Of a DNA stretch of 64,000 nucleotides, positions 26,841 to 35,808 are shown piece by piece; position 1 is the first letter of the stretch, and every line of letters begins with the position of its first letter. The notes below the pieces were generated by a model. The model was not told the origin of the DNA and did not search any database. It saw nothing but the letters and a program-made list of their open reading frames with translations. Position numbers and translations under genes: made by a program. Source of the stretch: Pseudomonas synxantha (GTDB taxonomy: Bacteria > Pseudomonadota > Gammaproteobacteria > Pseudomonadales > Pseudomonadaceae); the NCBI RefSeq assembly GCF_900105675.1, contig NZ_LT629786.1:1860001-1924000 (forward strand), in the 5' to 3' direction.

Positions 26841-27329
26841 TTAACCCACAAGTCCCAAACGCTCATGCCAATCGGCAATCGATTCCTCAGGGTATTCATC
26901 GAACCGCAAGTCACCCTTGCGCACACTGACCTCCACCCACGGCGCCTTGGAGCCCAGCATCAGGTGCGTGTGTTCCGGCGGCACCGGCAGCGGCGTGTCG
27001 ATGGCCGAGGCAAACGGGTGGATCAGCTCCGGCCACTGCGGGCTGAACAGCCACAGGCCGCTGCCGCACCGGGAGCAGAAATGCCGCTCGGCGCTGCTCG
27101 CATGGGCACGGCTGGCGCCCTCGGGCTTGAGCTTGGCGTGGTAGATGGAAATCTGCTTGCGCCCGCGTACCTTCAAGCTCTTGGCATCACCACCAAGGTT
27201 GATCGCATAACCGCCGCCGCCCTGGGTCTTGCGGCAGATCGAGCAGTAGCAGCGCTGGTAAGGGTAGGGGTGGGCGCTGGTCAGGCTGAATGTCACAGCG
27301 CCACAATGGCAGGATCCTTCGAGTTGCAT
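26841..27329 (-). CDS. GFA-family (glutathione-dependent formaldehyde-activating-like) zinc protein
   Basis: A 162-residue protein of the GFA/CENP-V family. The zinc-binding cysteines are in the usual order: GSCHCGAV at residues 5-12, RCYCSICRKTQGGG at about 26-39, and HFCSRCGSGLW at about 84-94. Only some family members act on formaldehyde-glutathione adducts, so the substrate is open. It starts 33 bases after the LysR-type regulator gene on the same strand and may be co-transcribed with it, although its link to itaconate metabolism is unclear. Confidence 0.88.
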   Translation of the reverse strand: MQLEGSCHCGAVTFSLTSAHPYPYQRCYCSICRKTQGGGGYAINLGGDAKSLKVRGRKQISIYHAKLKPEGASRAHASSAERHFCSRCGSGLWLFSPQWPELIHPFASAIDTPLPVPPEHTHLMLGSKAPWVEVSVRKGDLRFDEYPEESIADWHERLGLVG

Positions 27330-27362
27330 GGGGCATCTCCTCTGGCAAGGTGACGTTCAAGC

Positions 27363-28253
27363 TTAGGCGTTTTCCGGCATCAAGGTAGCGATCAGTGCGC
27401 GAATGGTCCCCGGCAGCGCCTCCAATTCGCGCACCAGGATGCTGCGCTCGCGAATCGCCCAGGGCTCGTCCAGCTTCACGGTCACCAACTGCATGGTGCG
27501 GCTGTGGCGCAGGGCAGCGGACTCGGGAATGATGCCAATGCCCACCCCGGCCTCGACCATCCGGCAGATCGCTTCGAAGCTCGAGACCTGGATGCGCAGC
27601 GACAACTGCTTGCCCAGGCGCTCAACGTGTTCACGCAAAAAACTCAACAGCGTGCTGCCTTCATGCAGGCCGATATGCTGGTACGCCAGGGTCTGCTCCA
27701 GGCTGACCGACGGCTGGTCTGCCAGGGGATGCCCGACCGGCACCATCAGCACCAGTTCATCGGTGCTGAAATGCAGCACTTGCAAACCCGATGCTTCTAC
27801 GGGACCGGCAATGATACCCATGTCACTGGTGCCATCGAGCACGCCGCGCACGATATCCCGGGACAGGCGCTCCTGCAGGTCAACGGTCACCCCCGGCCGC
27901 TGGGACAAAAAGCCCGCCAGCACTTCCGGCAAGAACTCGGTGACCGCCGTGGTGTTGGCGAAGATGCGGATATGCCCGGCCGAGTCCACGCCGTATTGGG
28001 TGAACTCGCTTTTCAGGTAATCCACCTGGCGCATGATCAACCGCGCATGGTGCAGCAGGCGCTCGCCTGCCGGTGTGATCTCCACCCCACGGCTGTCGCG
28101 GTACAACAGGCGGGTGTCGAGCTGGCCTTCCAGGGCCTTGATTCGCGCACTGGCGGCGGCCGGCGAGAGGAACGCCCGCTTGGCGCCCTGGGTCAGGCTG
28201 GGGGATTCGGCGATATGGATAAACAGGCGCAGGTCGGCGAGATCAAAATGCAT
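27363..28253 (-). CDS. LysR-type regulator of the itaconate locus (ItcR/RipR-like)
   Basis: A 296-residue LysR-family activator: helix-turn-helix at about 1-60 (LRLFIHIAESPSLTQGAKRAF, then ASARIKALEGQL) and a periplasmic-binding-like ligand domain. It is divergent from ich, the position of the itaconate-responsive regulator in the matching P. aeruginosa cluster. It therefore most likely senses itaconate or its CoA ester and activates the catabolic genes; this is by context. The start at 28253 is preferred over an upstream ATG because the HTH begins here. Its ribosome site GGGAG (28260-28264) is part of a truncated REPIN. Confidence 0.87.
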   Translation of the reverse strand: MHFDLADLRLFIHIAESPSLTQGAKRAFLSPAAASARIKALEGQLDTRLLYRDSRGVEITPAGERLLHHARLIMRQVDYLKSEFTQYGVDSAGHIRIFANTTAVTEFLPEVLAGFLSQRPGVTVDLQERLSRDIVRGVLDGTSDMGIIAGPVEASGLQVLHFSTDELVLMVPVGHPLADQPSVSLEQTLAYQHIGLHEGSTLLSFLREHVERLGKQLSLRIQVSSFEAICRMVEAGVGIGIIPESAALRHSRTMQLVTVKLDEPWAIRERSILVRELEALPGTIRALIATLMPENA

Positions 28254-28260
28254 AAAAAAC

Positions 28261-28330
28261 TCCCGATAGCAGTGGGTCAGTACCCAATGTGCTAGCTGAT
28301 ACACCGCCATCGGGAGCAAGCCCCTCCCAC
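28261..28330. repeat. Truncated REPIN abutting the LysR gene start
   Basis: The right REP arm (CATCGGGAGCAAGCCCCTCCCAC) is complete but the left arm begins only at TCCCGATAGC, so about 16 bases of the outer stem are missing. Read on the minus strand, the truncation edge provides the ribosome binding site of the regulator gene. Confidence 0.8.
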
Positions 28331-28360
28331 ATTGGAGATGCGGCGTTTTTTTGTAAGTTG

Positions 28361-28406
28361 GCGTTCAGCATAACCGAACGCTGGTTTATTGAAATGCAAA
28401 TTCTCA
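28361..28406 (+). promoter_or_regulatory. LysR-type operator-promoter module upstream of ich
   Basis: GCGTTC-N9-GAACGC (28361-28381) contains a T-N11-A LysR box. Seventeen positions downstream is AAATTCTCA (28398-28406). Both parts recur with identical spacing upstream of dctP, which supports function in binding the divergent LysR regulator and positioning RNA polymerase. Confidence 0.7.
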
Positions 28407-28466
28407 GAACGGCCAGGCCCTTGCATGATCGGCAGCAGACACCCACTGCCTGAGGATCTGCACCCG

Positions 28467-29285
28467 ATGAGTGCCACTGATTGGATCGGCCGAAGTGAAA
28501 CCGCCCCCGACCACCTGAGCCATAACCTGCTCAAGCGTATCGCCGCTACGTTCGGAGAAACTGTGCCCGCCGAGGGCGAAGCCGTTGCGCCACTGTGGCA
28601 ATGGTGCTTTTTCCAGGACGCGCTGCCGGAATCGGCCTTGGGTAGCGACGGTCACCCCGCCCGCGGCGGCTTCCTGCCGCCGGCCGATAATCGCAATCGC
28701 ATGTGGGCCGGTGGGCGTATCGAATTCCTGCAGCCACTGCGTGCCGGCGAGGCGGCCACCCGTATGTCGACCATCACCCAGGTCGAAGAAAAGGCCGGGC
28801 GCACCGGCTCGTTGCTGTTTGTCACTGTGCGCCATGACTACTCCCAGGACGGCCGCCTGGCGATCCGCGAGGAACAGGACATTGTTTACCGCGAACCGAC
28901 ACCGCCCAAGCCCGGCAGCGGCGATGCCCTGGCCCAGGGCGAATGGACGGAGACGGTCGAGCCGACGCCCACCTTGTTGTTCCGCTACAGCGCCGTGACC
29001 TTCAACGGCCACCGCATCCACTACGACTACCCCTATGTCACCGGTACCGAAGGTTATGCCGGCCTGGTGGTGCATGGCCCGCTGATCGCCACCTTGAACC
29101 TGCGGGCGTTCTGCCGGGCGCATCCCGACGCGACGCTGCGTCGTTTCAGCTATCGCGGCATACGCCCGTTGATTGCGCCGCAGCCATTTGAGGTGGGCGG
29201 GCGCCTCACCGCAACCGGGGTCGCAGAACTCTGGGCCGGCAATGCCGAAGGCCTGGCGCAGACCGCCCAGGTGCATTTCGAATAA
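28467..29285 (+). CDS. ich: Itaconyl-CoA hydratase (MaoC/FAS1-like dehydratase family)
   Basis: A 272-residue hot-dog-fold hydratase. The N-terminal half carries QWCFFQDALPES and GGFLPPADNRNRMWAGG; the C-terminal half has the hydratase motif YSAVTFNGHRIHYDYPYV and LVVHGPLIATL. In P. aeruginosa the corresponding first gene of the itaconate cluster hydrates itaconyl-CoA to citramalyl-CoA, and gene order here matches that cluster. The start at 28467 (MSATDWIGR) has GAGG about 11 bases upstream; an ATG 42 bases earlier is possible. It is first in a five-gene catabolic unit and follows the LysR operator module. Confidence 0.87.
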   Translation: MSATDWIGRSETAPDHLSHNLLKRIAATFGETVPAEGEAVAPLWQWCFFQDALPESALGSDGHPARGGFLPPADNRNRMWAGGRIEFLQPLRAGEAATRMSTITQVEEKAGRTGSLLFVTVRHDYSQDGRLAIREEQDIVYREPTPPKPGSGDALAQGEWTETVEPTPTLLFRYSAVTFNGHRIHYDYPYVTGTEGYAGLVVHGPLIATLNLRAFCRAHPDATLRRFSYRGIRPLIAPQPFEVGGRLTATGVAELWAGNAEGLAQTAQVHFE

Positions 29286-29313
29286 TCCAAGAACAATAGG
29301 CGGAGAGCCGTTA

Positions 29314-30477
29314 ATGAACCCCAATGACAACGAAGAACTCACTGCCATCCGCGAAGGCGTGCGTGCCTTGTGCGCGCAGTTCGATGCCGCCTATTGGCGC
29401 AGCATCGATGAACAAAAGGGCTTCCCCGAAGCCTTCGTCAAGGCGCTGACCGACGCCGGTTGGCTGTCGGCGATGATTCCCGAGGCGTACGGCGGCTCCG
29501 GCCTGGGGCTGGCCGAAGCCTCGGTGATCCTCGAGGAAGTCAACCGCTGCGGCGGCAACTCCGGCACCGTGCACGGCCAGATGTACAACATGTTCACGCT
29601 GTTGCGTCACGGCAGTGAGGCGCAGAAACGCTTCTACCTGCCCAAGCTGGCCAGCGGTGAGCTGCGCCTGCAATCGATGGGCGTCACCGAGCCGACCACC
29701 GGCACCGACACCACCAAGATCAAGACCACCGCGATCAAGCGTGGCGACAAGTACGTGATCAACGGTCAGAAAGTCTGGATCTCGCGGGTGCAGCATTCCG
29801 ACCTGATGATCCTGCTGGCGCGCACCACGCCCTTGGCCGAGGTGAAGAAAAAGTCCGAAGGCATGTCGATCTTCCTGGTTGACCTGCGTGACGCCATCGG
29901 TAACGGCCTGACCGTGCAACCCATCGCCAATATGGTCAACCACGAGACCAACGAGCTGTTCTTCGACAACCTCGAGTTGCCCGCTGACAGTCTGATTGGC
30001 GAGGAGGGCAAGGGCTTCAAGTACATTCTCGATGGCCTGAATGCCGAGCGCACCCTGATCGCCGCCGAATGCATCGGTGATGGTCGCTGGTTTATTGAAA
30101 AGGCCAGCGCCTACGCGCGCGACCGCGTGGTGTTTGGCCGGCCCATCGGGCAGAACCAGGGCGTGCAATTCCCGATTGCCGAGGCCCATATCGAGATCGA
30201 AGCGGCCGACCTGATGCGCTGGCGCGCCTGTGAGGAATACGACAGCGGCAAGCACGCCGGGGCCAGCGCCAACATGGCCAAGTACCTGGCGGCCAAGGCG
30301 TCCTGGGAAGCGGCCAACGCCTGTCTGCAAACCCACGGCGGTTTTGGCTTTGCCTGCGAATACGACGTGGAGCGCAAATTCCGCGAGACCCGCCTGTACC
30401 AGGTGGCGCCGATCTCCACCAACCTGATCCTGTCCTACGTGGCCGAGCATTTGCTCGAACTGCCACGTAGCTTCTGA
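29314..30477 (+). CDS. Acyl-CoA dehydrogenase family protein of the itaconate cluster
   Basis: A 387-residue FAD-dependent flavoprotein with the full acyl-CoA dehydrogenase order: N-terminal helices (GWLSAMIPEAYGGSGLGLAE), beta domain (LQSMGVTEPTTGTDTTKIKT, VINGQKVWISR) and C-terminal helices (AAECIGDGRWFIEKASAYAR, QTHGGFGFACEYDVERKFRE). GGAGAG lies 7 bases ahead of the start. The reaction in itaconate breakdown is not required for the known three-step route, so it may feed a related C5 diacid (for example methylsuccinyl-CoA) into the pathway. That is inference from context. Confidence 0.88.
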   Translation: MNPNDNEELTAIREGVRALCAQFDAAYWRSIDEQKGFPEAFVKALTDAGWLSAMIPEAYGGSGLGLAEASVILEEVNRCGGNSGTVHGQMYNMFTLLRHGSEAQKRFYLPKLASGELRLQSMGVTEPTTGTDTTKIKTTAIKRGDKYVINGQKVWISRVQHSDLMILLARTTPLAEVKKKSEGMSIFLVDLRDAIGNGLTVQPIANMVNHETNELFFDNLELPADSLIGEEGKGFKYILDGLNAERTLIAAECIGDGRWFIEKASAYARDRVVFGRPIGQNQGVQFPIAEAHIEIEAADLMRWRACEEYDSGKHAGASANMAKYLAAKASWEAANACLQTHGGFGFACEYDVERKFRETRLYQVAPISTNLILSYVAEHLLELPRSF

Positions 30478-30487
30478 GGGCCTGAGC

Positions 30488-31837
30488 ATGCGTGATACCC
30501 AGGCCCTGTGCCGTTTCCTCGCCGATCTGACGTACCAACAGGTGCCCGAGCCGGTACTGGCGCGCATCGAAGAGCTGTATCTGGATTGGCTCGCTTCGGC
30601 GTTGGCCAGCCGGGGCGCACACCCGATTCCACTGTTCGAACGCTATGCGCAGAAGATGGGCCCGAGCAGCGGCCCGGCCCAGGTGATCGTCAACGGCACC
30701 GGCACCAGCGCGTATTTTGCCGCGCTGGTCAACGCGGCCTCATCCCATCTGGTGGAGCAGGATGACCTGCACAACAGCTCGGTGCTGCACCCGGCCACGG
30801 TGGTGTTTCCTGCCGCTTTGGCCGCTGCCCAGGACCTCAATAAGTCTGGCCGTGAGTTGTTGTTGGCCTCGGTGGCCGGTTATGAGGCTGGGATTCGCAT
30901 CGGTGAATTCATGGGTCGCTCCCACTATCGCATCTTCCACACCACGGCCACGGTCGGCACCCTGGCGGCGGCGGTCGCAGTGGGCAAGTTGCTCGATTTC
31001 AATCAGGAACAGTTCATCAACCTGCTCGGCAGCGCCGGCACCCAGGCGGCCGGGCTGTGGGAGTTCTTGCGCGATGCCGCCGACTCCAAGCAACTGCATA
31101 CGGCCAAGGCGGCGGCGGACGGCTTGCTGGCGGCCTATCTCACCGCCGATGGCTTGACCGGCGCACGCAATATCCTGGAAGGCGACCAGGGGCTGGCGGC
31201 GGGCATGTCTACTGATGCCGAGCCAGGCAAATTATCCGCCGGCCTGGGCAGCCGTTGGGCGCTGGTGGAAACCTCGTTCAAATTCCACGCTTCCTGTCGC
31301 CACACCCATCCAGCCGCCGATGCGCTGCTGGCGGTGATGCAGCGCGAAGGTTTGAGCGCGGTACAGATTGCTCGGGTACAGACCCGCGTGCATCAAGGCG
31401 CCATCGATGTGCTCGGTCGAGTGACGGTGCCGACCACGGTGCACCAGGCCAAATTCTCCATGGGCACCGTGCTCGGCCTGATCGCCGTGCATGGCAAGGC
31501 TGGGCTGCCTGAATTCCATGAACTGGCGTTGAGCGATCCTGCTGTCGCGGCCTTTCGCGACAAGGTCAGCATGACTCTCGACCCCGAGGTCGATGCTGCC
31601 TACCCGCAGCGCTGGCTGGGCCGCGTCACCGTCACCACCACCGATGGCCGCACGTTGCACGGCGCCATCGACGAGCCCAAGGGCGACCCGGGCAACACCC
31701 TGAGTCGCGCCGAACTGGCGGATAAGTTCCAGCGCCTGACCCACTTCAGCGCTGCCCGCACACCGGCCCAGGCCACCGACCTGATCGAGCAGGTGTGGAA
31801 CCTGCGTCACACCGCGTCCATGGCCCATTGGCTTTGA
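30488..31837 (+). CDS. MmgE/PrpD-family protein of the itaconate cluster
   Basis: A 449-residue protein of the MmgE/PrpD family, which includes 2-methylcitrate dehydratase and cis-aconitate decarboxylase (the itaconate-forming enzyme). Family segments: LYLDWLASALASRG, SHLVEQDDLHNSSVLHPATV, FHTTATVGTLAAAVAVG, and FKFHASCRHTHPAADAL. It follows the dehydrogenase gene by 10 bases and precedes ict by 10 bases. Within a breakdown operon it might isomerise or dehydrate a C5/C6 acid, but the reaction is not known to me. A decarboxylase role cannot be judged from sequence alone. Confidence 0.87.
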   Translation: MRDTQALCRFLADLTYQQVPEPVLARIEELYLDWLASALASRGAHPIPLFERYAQKMGPSSGPAQVIVNGTGTSAYFAALVNAASSHLVEQDDLHNSSVLHPATVVFPAALAAAQDLNKSGRELLLASVAGYEAGIRIGEFMGRSHYRIFHTTATVGTLAAAVAVGKLLDFNQEQFINLLGSAGTQAAGLWEFLRDAADSKQLHTAKAAADGLLAAYLTADGLTGARNILEGDQGLAAGMSTDAEPGKLSAGLGSRWALVETSFKFHASCRHTHPAADALLAVMQREGLSAVQIARVQTRVHQGAIDVLGRVTVPTTVHQAKFSMGTVLGLIAVHGKAGLPEFHELALSDPAVAAFRDKVSMTLDPEVDAAYPQRWLGRVTVTTTDGRTLHGAIDEPKGDPGNTLSRAELADKFQRLTHFSAARTPAQATDLIEQVWNLRHTASMAHWL

Positions 31838-31847
31838 GGGATTTGTC

Positions 31848-33041
31848 ATGAGTAATCAACGACCGCTGGACGGCATTACCGTCGTCAGCCTGGAACACGC
31901 GATTGCCGCGCCATTCTGTACGCGCCAACTGGCCGATCTCGGCGCCCGGGTGATCAAGGTCGAGCGCCCCGTTGCCGGTGACTTTGCCCGGGGCTATGAC
32001 GAGCGCGTGCGTGGCCTGGCGTCGCACTTTGTCTGGACCAACCGTTCCAAGGAGAGCCTGACCCTGGACCTCAAGCAGGACGAGGCGGGCGCCATTCTCG
32101 AGGCGCTGCTCGCCGATGCCGATGTGCTGGTGCAGAACCTGGCCCCGGGTGCGGCGGCGCGCATGGGCTTGTCGTTCGAGGCGCTGCATGAGCGTTTCCC
32201 GCGGCTGATCGTCTGTGATATTTCCGGCTACGGCGAAGGCGGGCCCTACGAGAACAAGAAAGCCTACGACCTACTGATCCAGAGTGAAGGCGGCTTTCTC
32301 TCGGTGACCGGTGGCCCGGGTGACGAGCAAATGGCCAAGGCCGGTTGCTCCATCGCCGATATCTCCGCTGGCATGTACGCCTACAGCGGCATCCTTTCGG
32401 CGCTGCTGCTGCGTGGCAAGACCGGCAAGGGCAGCCGCATCGACGTGAGCATGCTCGAAAGCCTGGTGGAGTGGATGGGTTACCCGATGTACTACGCCTT
32501 CGACGGCGCGCCACCGCCACCGCGTGCCGGCGCGGCGCATTCGACAATTTACCCGTATGGGCCGTTTCCCACCGGTGACGGCGGTACGGTGATGCTCGGG
32601 TTGCAGAACGAGCGTGAGTGGGCGGCGTTCTGCGACAAGGTATTGCTCACCCCAGCGCTGGCGACGGACGAACGTTTCAGCGCCAATTTCAAGCGTTCGG
32701 CCAATCGCGACGCGCTGCGCCAGATCATTGTCGCAAGCTTTGCCCAGTTGGACGCCGAGGCGGTGATCCAGCGCCTGGAGGACGCGCAGATCGCCAGCGC
32801 TCGGGTCAACGATATGCAAGGCGTGTGGGACCACCCGCAACTCAAGGCCCGTGACAGCTGGCGCGAAGTCGATAGCCCGGCCGGGCCGTTGCCGTCGCTG
32901 TTACCACCGGCACGCAATGCCGCGTTTACCCCGCGCATGGATGGCGTGCCGGCCTTGGGACAACACAGCCAGGGTATCCTCGACCAGCTGGGTTATTGCG
33001 CCGACACCATCGACAGCCTGCGTGCACGCGGCGTTATCTAA
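31848..33041 (+). CDS. ict: Itaconate CoA-transferase (family III CoA-transferase)
   Basis: A 397-residue CaiB/BaiF (family III) CoA-transferase, which moves CoA from succinyl-CoA to a carboxylic acid. Family marks: VVSLEHAIAAPFCTRQLADLGARVIKVERP at the N-terminus (shown here in part), NRSKESLTLDL, DISGYGEGGPYENKKAYDLL with the catalytic Asp in AYDLLIQ, and the downstream GTVMLGLQNEREW. Cluster position between the MmgE gene and the lyase gene matches ict of P. aeruginosa. It would make itaconyl-CoA for Ich. Confidence 0.89.
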   Translation: MSNQRPLDGITVVSLEHAIAAPFCTRQLADLGARVIKVERPVAGDFARGYDERVRGLASHFVWTNRSKESLTLDLKQDEAGAILEALLADADVLVQNLAPGAAARMGLSFEALHERFPRLIVCDISGYGEGGPYENKKAYDLLIQSEGGFLSVTGGPGDEQMAKAGCSIADISAGMYAYSGILSALLLRGKTGKGSRIDVSMLESLVEWMGYPMYYAFDGAPPPPRAGAAHSTIYPYGPFPTGDGGTVMLGLQNEREWAAFCDKVLLTPALATDERFSANFKRSANRDALRQIIVASFAQLDAEAVIQRLEDAQIASARVNDMQGVWDHPQLKARDSWREVDSPAGPLPSLLPPARNAAFTPRMDGVPALGQHSQGILDQLGYCADTIDSLRARGVI

Positions 33042-33056
33042 CCAGGAATTTCAGCG

Positions 33057-33872
33057 ATGCCAAAGCCCTTAGTACGTTCAGCGTTATTTGTGCCGGGCAG
33101 CCGCCCGGAGCGGTTTGCCAAAGCCCTGGCCAGTGGCGCCGACGCGGTAATCGTGGATTTTGAAGACGCAGTGGAAGAACCGCTCAAGCGCCAGGCCCGG
33201 GACAACCTGGGGGAGTTCTTGCACGCCCATCCCAGGGCCCAGGTGTGGGTGCGTATCAATGCGCCGGAGCACGCCGAGCATTTTGAGGATGTGGCGTTCT
33301 GCAAGGCCCATGCAAATGTCGCGGGTGTGCTGCTACCCAAGGTTGAGAGCGCAGCCCAGGTCGCCGTAGTAGCTGCCACCGGCAAACCCATCTGGCCGAT
33401 CATCGAAAGCGCTCGCGGCTTGTTGGCGGTGGCCGACATTGCCCACGCTCCGCTGGTGGAGCGGCTGTCGTTCGGTGGCTTGGACCTGGCCCTGGACCTC
33501 AACCTGAGCAGCCATTCCCGCGCCGCTGAGTTTGCCCTTGACCAGGCGCGCCTGGCGCTGATCGTGCATTCGCGCGCCGCCGGGCTGGTCGCACCGCTGG
33601 ACGGCGTACACCCCGCCATCGACGACCCCGAGGGCCTGCGCTGCTCGATCCGGCATGCGTATGAAATGGGCTTTGCCGGGGCGTTGTGTATCCATCCCAA
33701 GCAGGTTCCGGTGATTCACCAGGCGCTGGCGCCCAGCGCCGAAGACCTGGCCTGGGCCAAGCGCGTGGTGGAGGCCGGAGCCCATGGGGCAGGGGCGTAT
33801 CAGATTGATGGGCAGATGGTGGATGCGCCGGTGCTGTTACGGGCACAAAGACTGCTGGCTGCCCAACTTTGA
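33057..33872 (+). CDS. ccl: Citramalyl-CoA lyase (CitE-like)
   Basis: A 271-residue HpcH/HpaI-type TIM-barrel lyase of the CitE-like group. RSALFVPGSRPERFAKAL, VDFEDAVEEPLK (magnesium and substrate site), KVESAAQV, IIESARGLLAVADIA and GALCIHPKQVPVI are characteristic. In the itaconate route it splits citramalyl-CoA to acetyl-CoA and pyruvate. It ends the five-gene catabolic unit; the 155 bases to dctP hold a small REP remnant and a second LysR operator module. Confidence 0.89.
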   Translation: MPKPLVRSALFVPGSRPERFAKALASGADAVIVDFEDAVEEPLKRQARDNLGEFLHAHPRAQVWVRINAPEHAEHFEDVAFCKAHANVAGVLLPKVESAAQVAVVAATGKPIWPIIESARGLLAVADIAHAPLVERLSFGGLDLALDLNLSSHSRAAEFALDQARLALIVHSRAAGLVAPLDGVHPAIDDPEGLRCSIRHAYEMGFAGALCIHPKQVPVIHQALAPSAEDLAWAKRVVEAGAHGAGAYQIDGQMVDAPVLLRAQRLLAAQL

Positions 33873-33924
33873 CTGGATAACCCGGAGCAAGCCCCCACAG
33901 GGTTCTCCATTGTTCTTGAGATTG

Positions 33925-33970
33925 GTGTTCGGCCAGGCCGAACGCAGGTATCTAGATTTCGAAATTCTCA
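33925..33970 (+). promoter_or_regulatory. Second LysR-type operator-promoter module, upstream of dctP
   Basis: GTGTTC-N9-GAACGC (33925-33945), whose centre is the perfect palindrome GTTCGGCC-A-GGCCGAAC, followed 17 positions later by AAATTCTCA (33962-33970). The architecture equals that before ich. It indicates that dctPQM have their own promoter controlled by the same regulator. Confidence 0.7.
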
Positions 33971-34021
33971 ACACGCGTCACATCAGGCACCTTGCCTTAC
34001 AACACAACAATAAGAAGGTGA

Positions 34022-35011
<990 letters not shown>

Positions 35012-35037
35012 TCCCCCAGGGTGTACTGAGATCCAAT

Positions 35038-35124
35038 GTGAGAGGGGGCTTGCTCCCGATAGCGGTGGATCAGAGACAGATCTGCAAGCTGACACACTGC
35101 TATCGGGAGCAAGCCCCCTCCCAC
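35038..35124. repeat. REPIN inside the dctP-dctQ gap
   Basis: A complete 87-bp REPIN (left arm with one change: GTGAGAGGGGGCTTGC) lies between the binding-protein gene and the membrane-subunit genes. Such palindromes can protect upstream mRNA and cut read-through, which would favour more binding protein than membrane subunits. Confidence 0.88.
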
Positions 35125-35175
35125 ATTTCGGGCAAGTTCCACCCTGGTATTTCATTTGCCTCGCGAGGTTTTGCC

Positions 35176-35808
35176 ATGCAAACGCTAAGGCGCGTCTGGG
35201 AGCATCTGGAGGAAGGTTTCATCGCCTTCCTGCTCGCCGCCATGACTCTGGTGACATTCGTCTACGTCATGCTCAACAACATCTACACCCTGTTCTTCGC
35301 CCTGGCGGATAAATGGGCGTGGAGCAGCAATTTCTTCACCGTCCTGGGCGACGGCACCATGACCTGGGCCCAGGACATGACCTGGAGCGTGGCGCTGACC
35401 AAGGCCATGTTCGGCTGGCTGATTTTCTTCGGTATTTCCTACGGTGTACGCACCGCCGGCCACCTCGGCGTGGACGCGTTGGTCAGACTGACCAAGCGCC
35501 CGGTGCAACGCCTGCTCGGCATGCTCGCTTGCTTGTGCTGCCTGGCCTATGCCGGGTTGTTCATGGTGGCCAGCTACAAGTGGGTGAGTGCAGTGATGAC
35601 CGCACATATCGGCGCCGAAGACCTCGACCAGTTCGGCGTCGATGTGGGCGACATCGTGGTGATCGTGCCCATCGGCTTTGCCTTGGTATTCATCCGCTAC
35701 CTGGAAATTTTCTACCGCATCTTTACCCACCGCCAAGTGGGGTTGGGGCTGGCCGACGAGGCCGGTGAGGCCAGCAAGTTGGCCGGCAGCCATGAGGAGC
35801 GTCACTGA
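35176..35808 (+). CDS. dctQ: TRAP transporter small membrane subunit (DctQ family)
   Basis: A 210-residue inner-membrane protein with four hydrophobic helices (FIAFLLAAMTLVTFVYVML; ALTKAMFGWLIFFGISYGV; LLGMLACLCCLAYAGLFMV; DIVVIVPIGFALVFIRYLE). The GVRTAGHLGVDALV segment is the family motif. It pairs with DctM to form the channel that accepts solute from DctP. The start at 35176 begins the first helix region and avoids the REPIN. It overlaps dctM by one base (TGATG). Confidence 0.88.
   Translation: MQTLRRVWEHLEEGFIAFLLAAMTLVTFVYVMLNNIYTLFFALADKWAWSSNFFTVLGDGTMTWAQDMTWSVALTKAMFGWLIFFGISYGVRTAGHLGVDALVRLTKRPVQRLLGMLACLCCLAYAGLFMVASYKWVSAVMTAHIGAEDLDQFGVDVGDIVVIVPIGFALVFIRYLEIFYRIFTHRQVGLGLADEAGEASKLAGSHEERH

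Noticed and set aside
33873..33924. REP element after ccl
   Set aside because: Only a fragment (GGAGCAAGCCCCCACA) is present; no second arm, so it is not listed as a REPIN.
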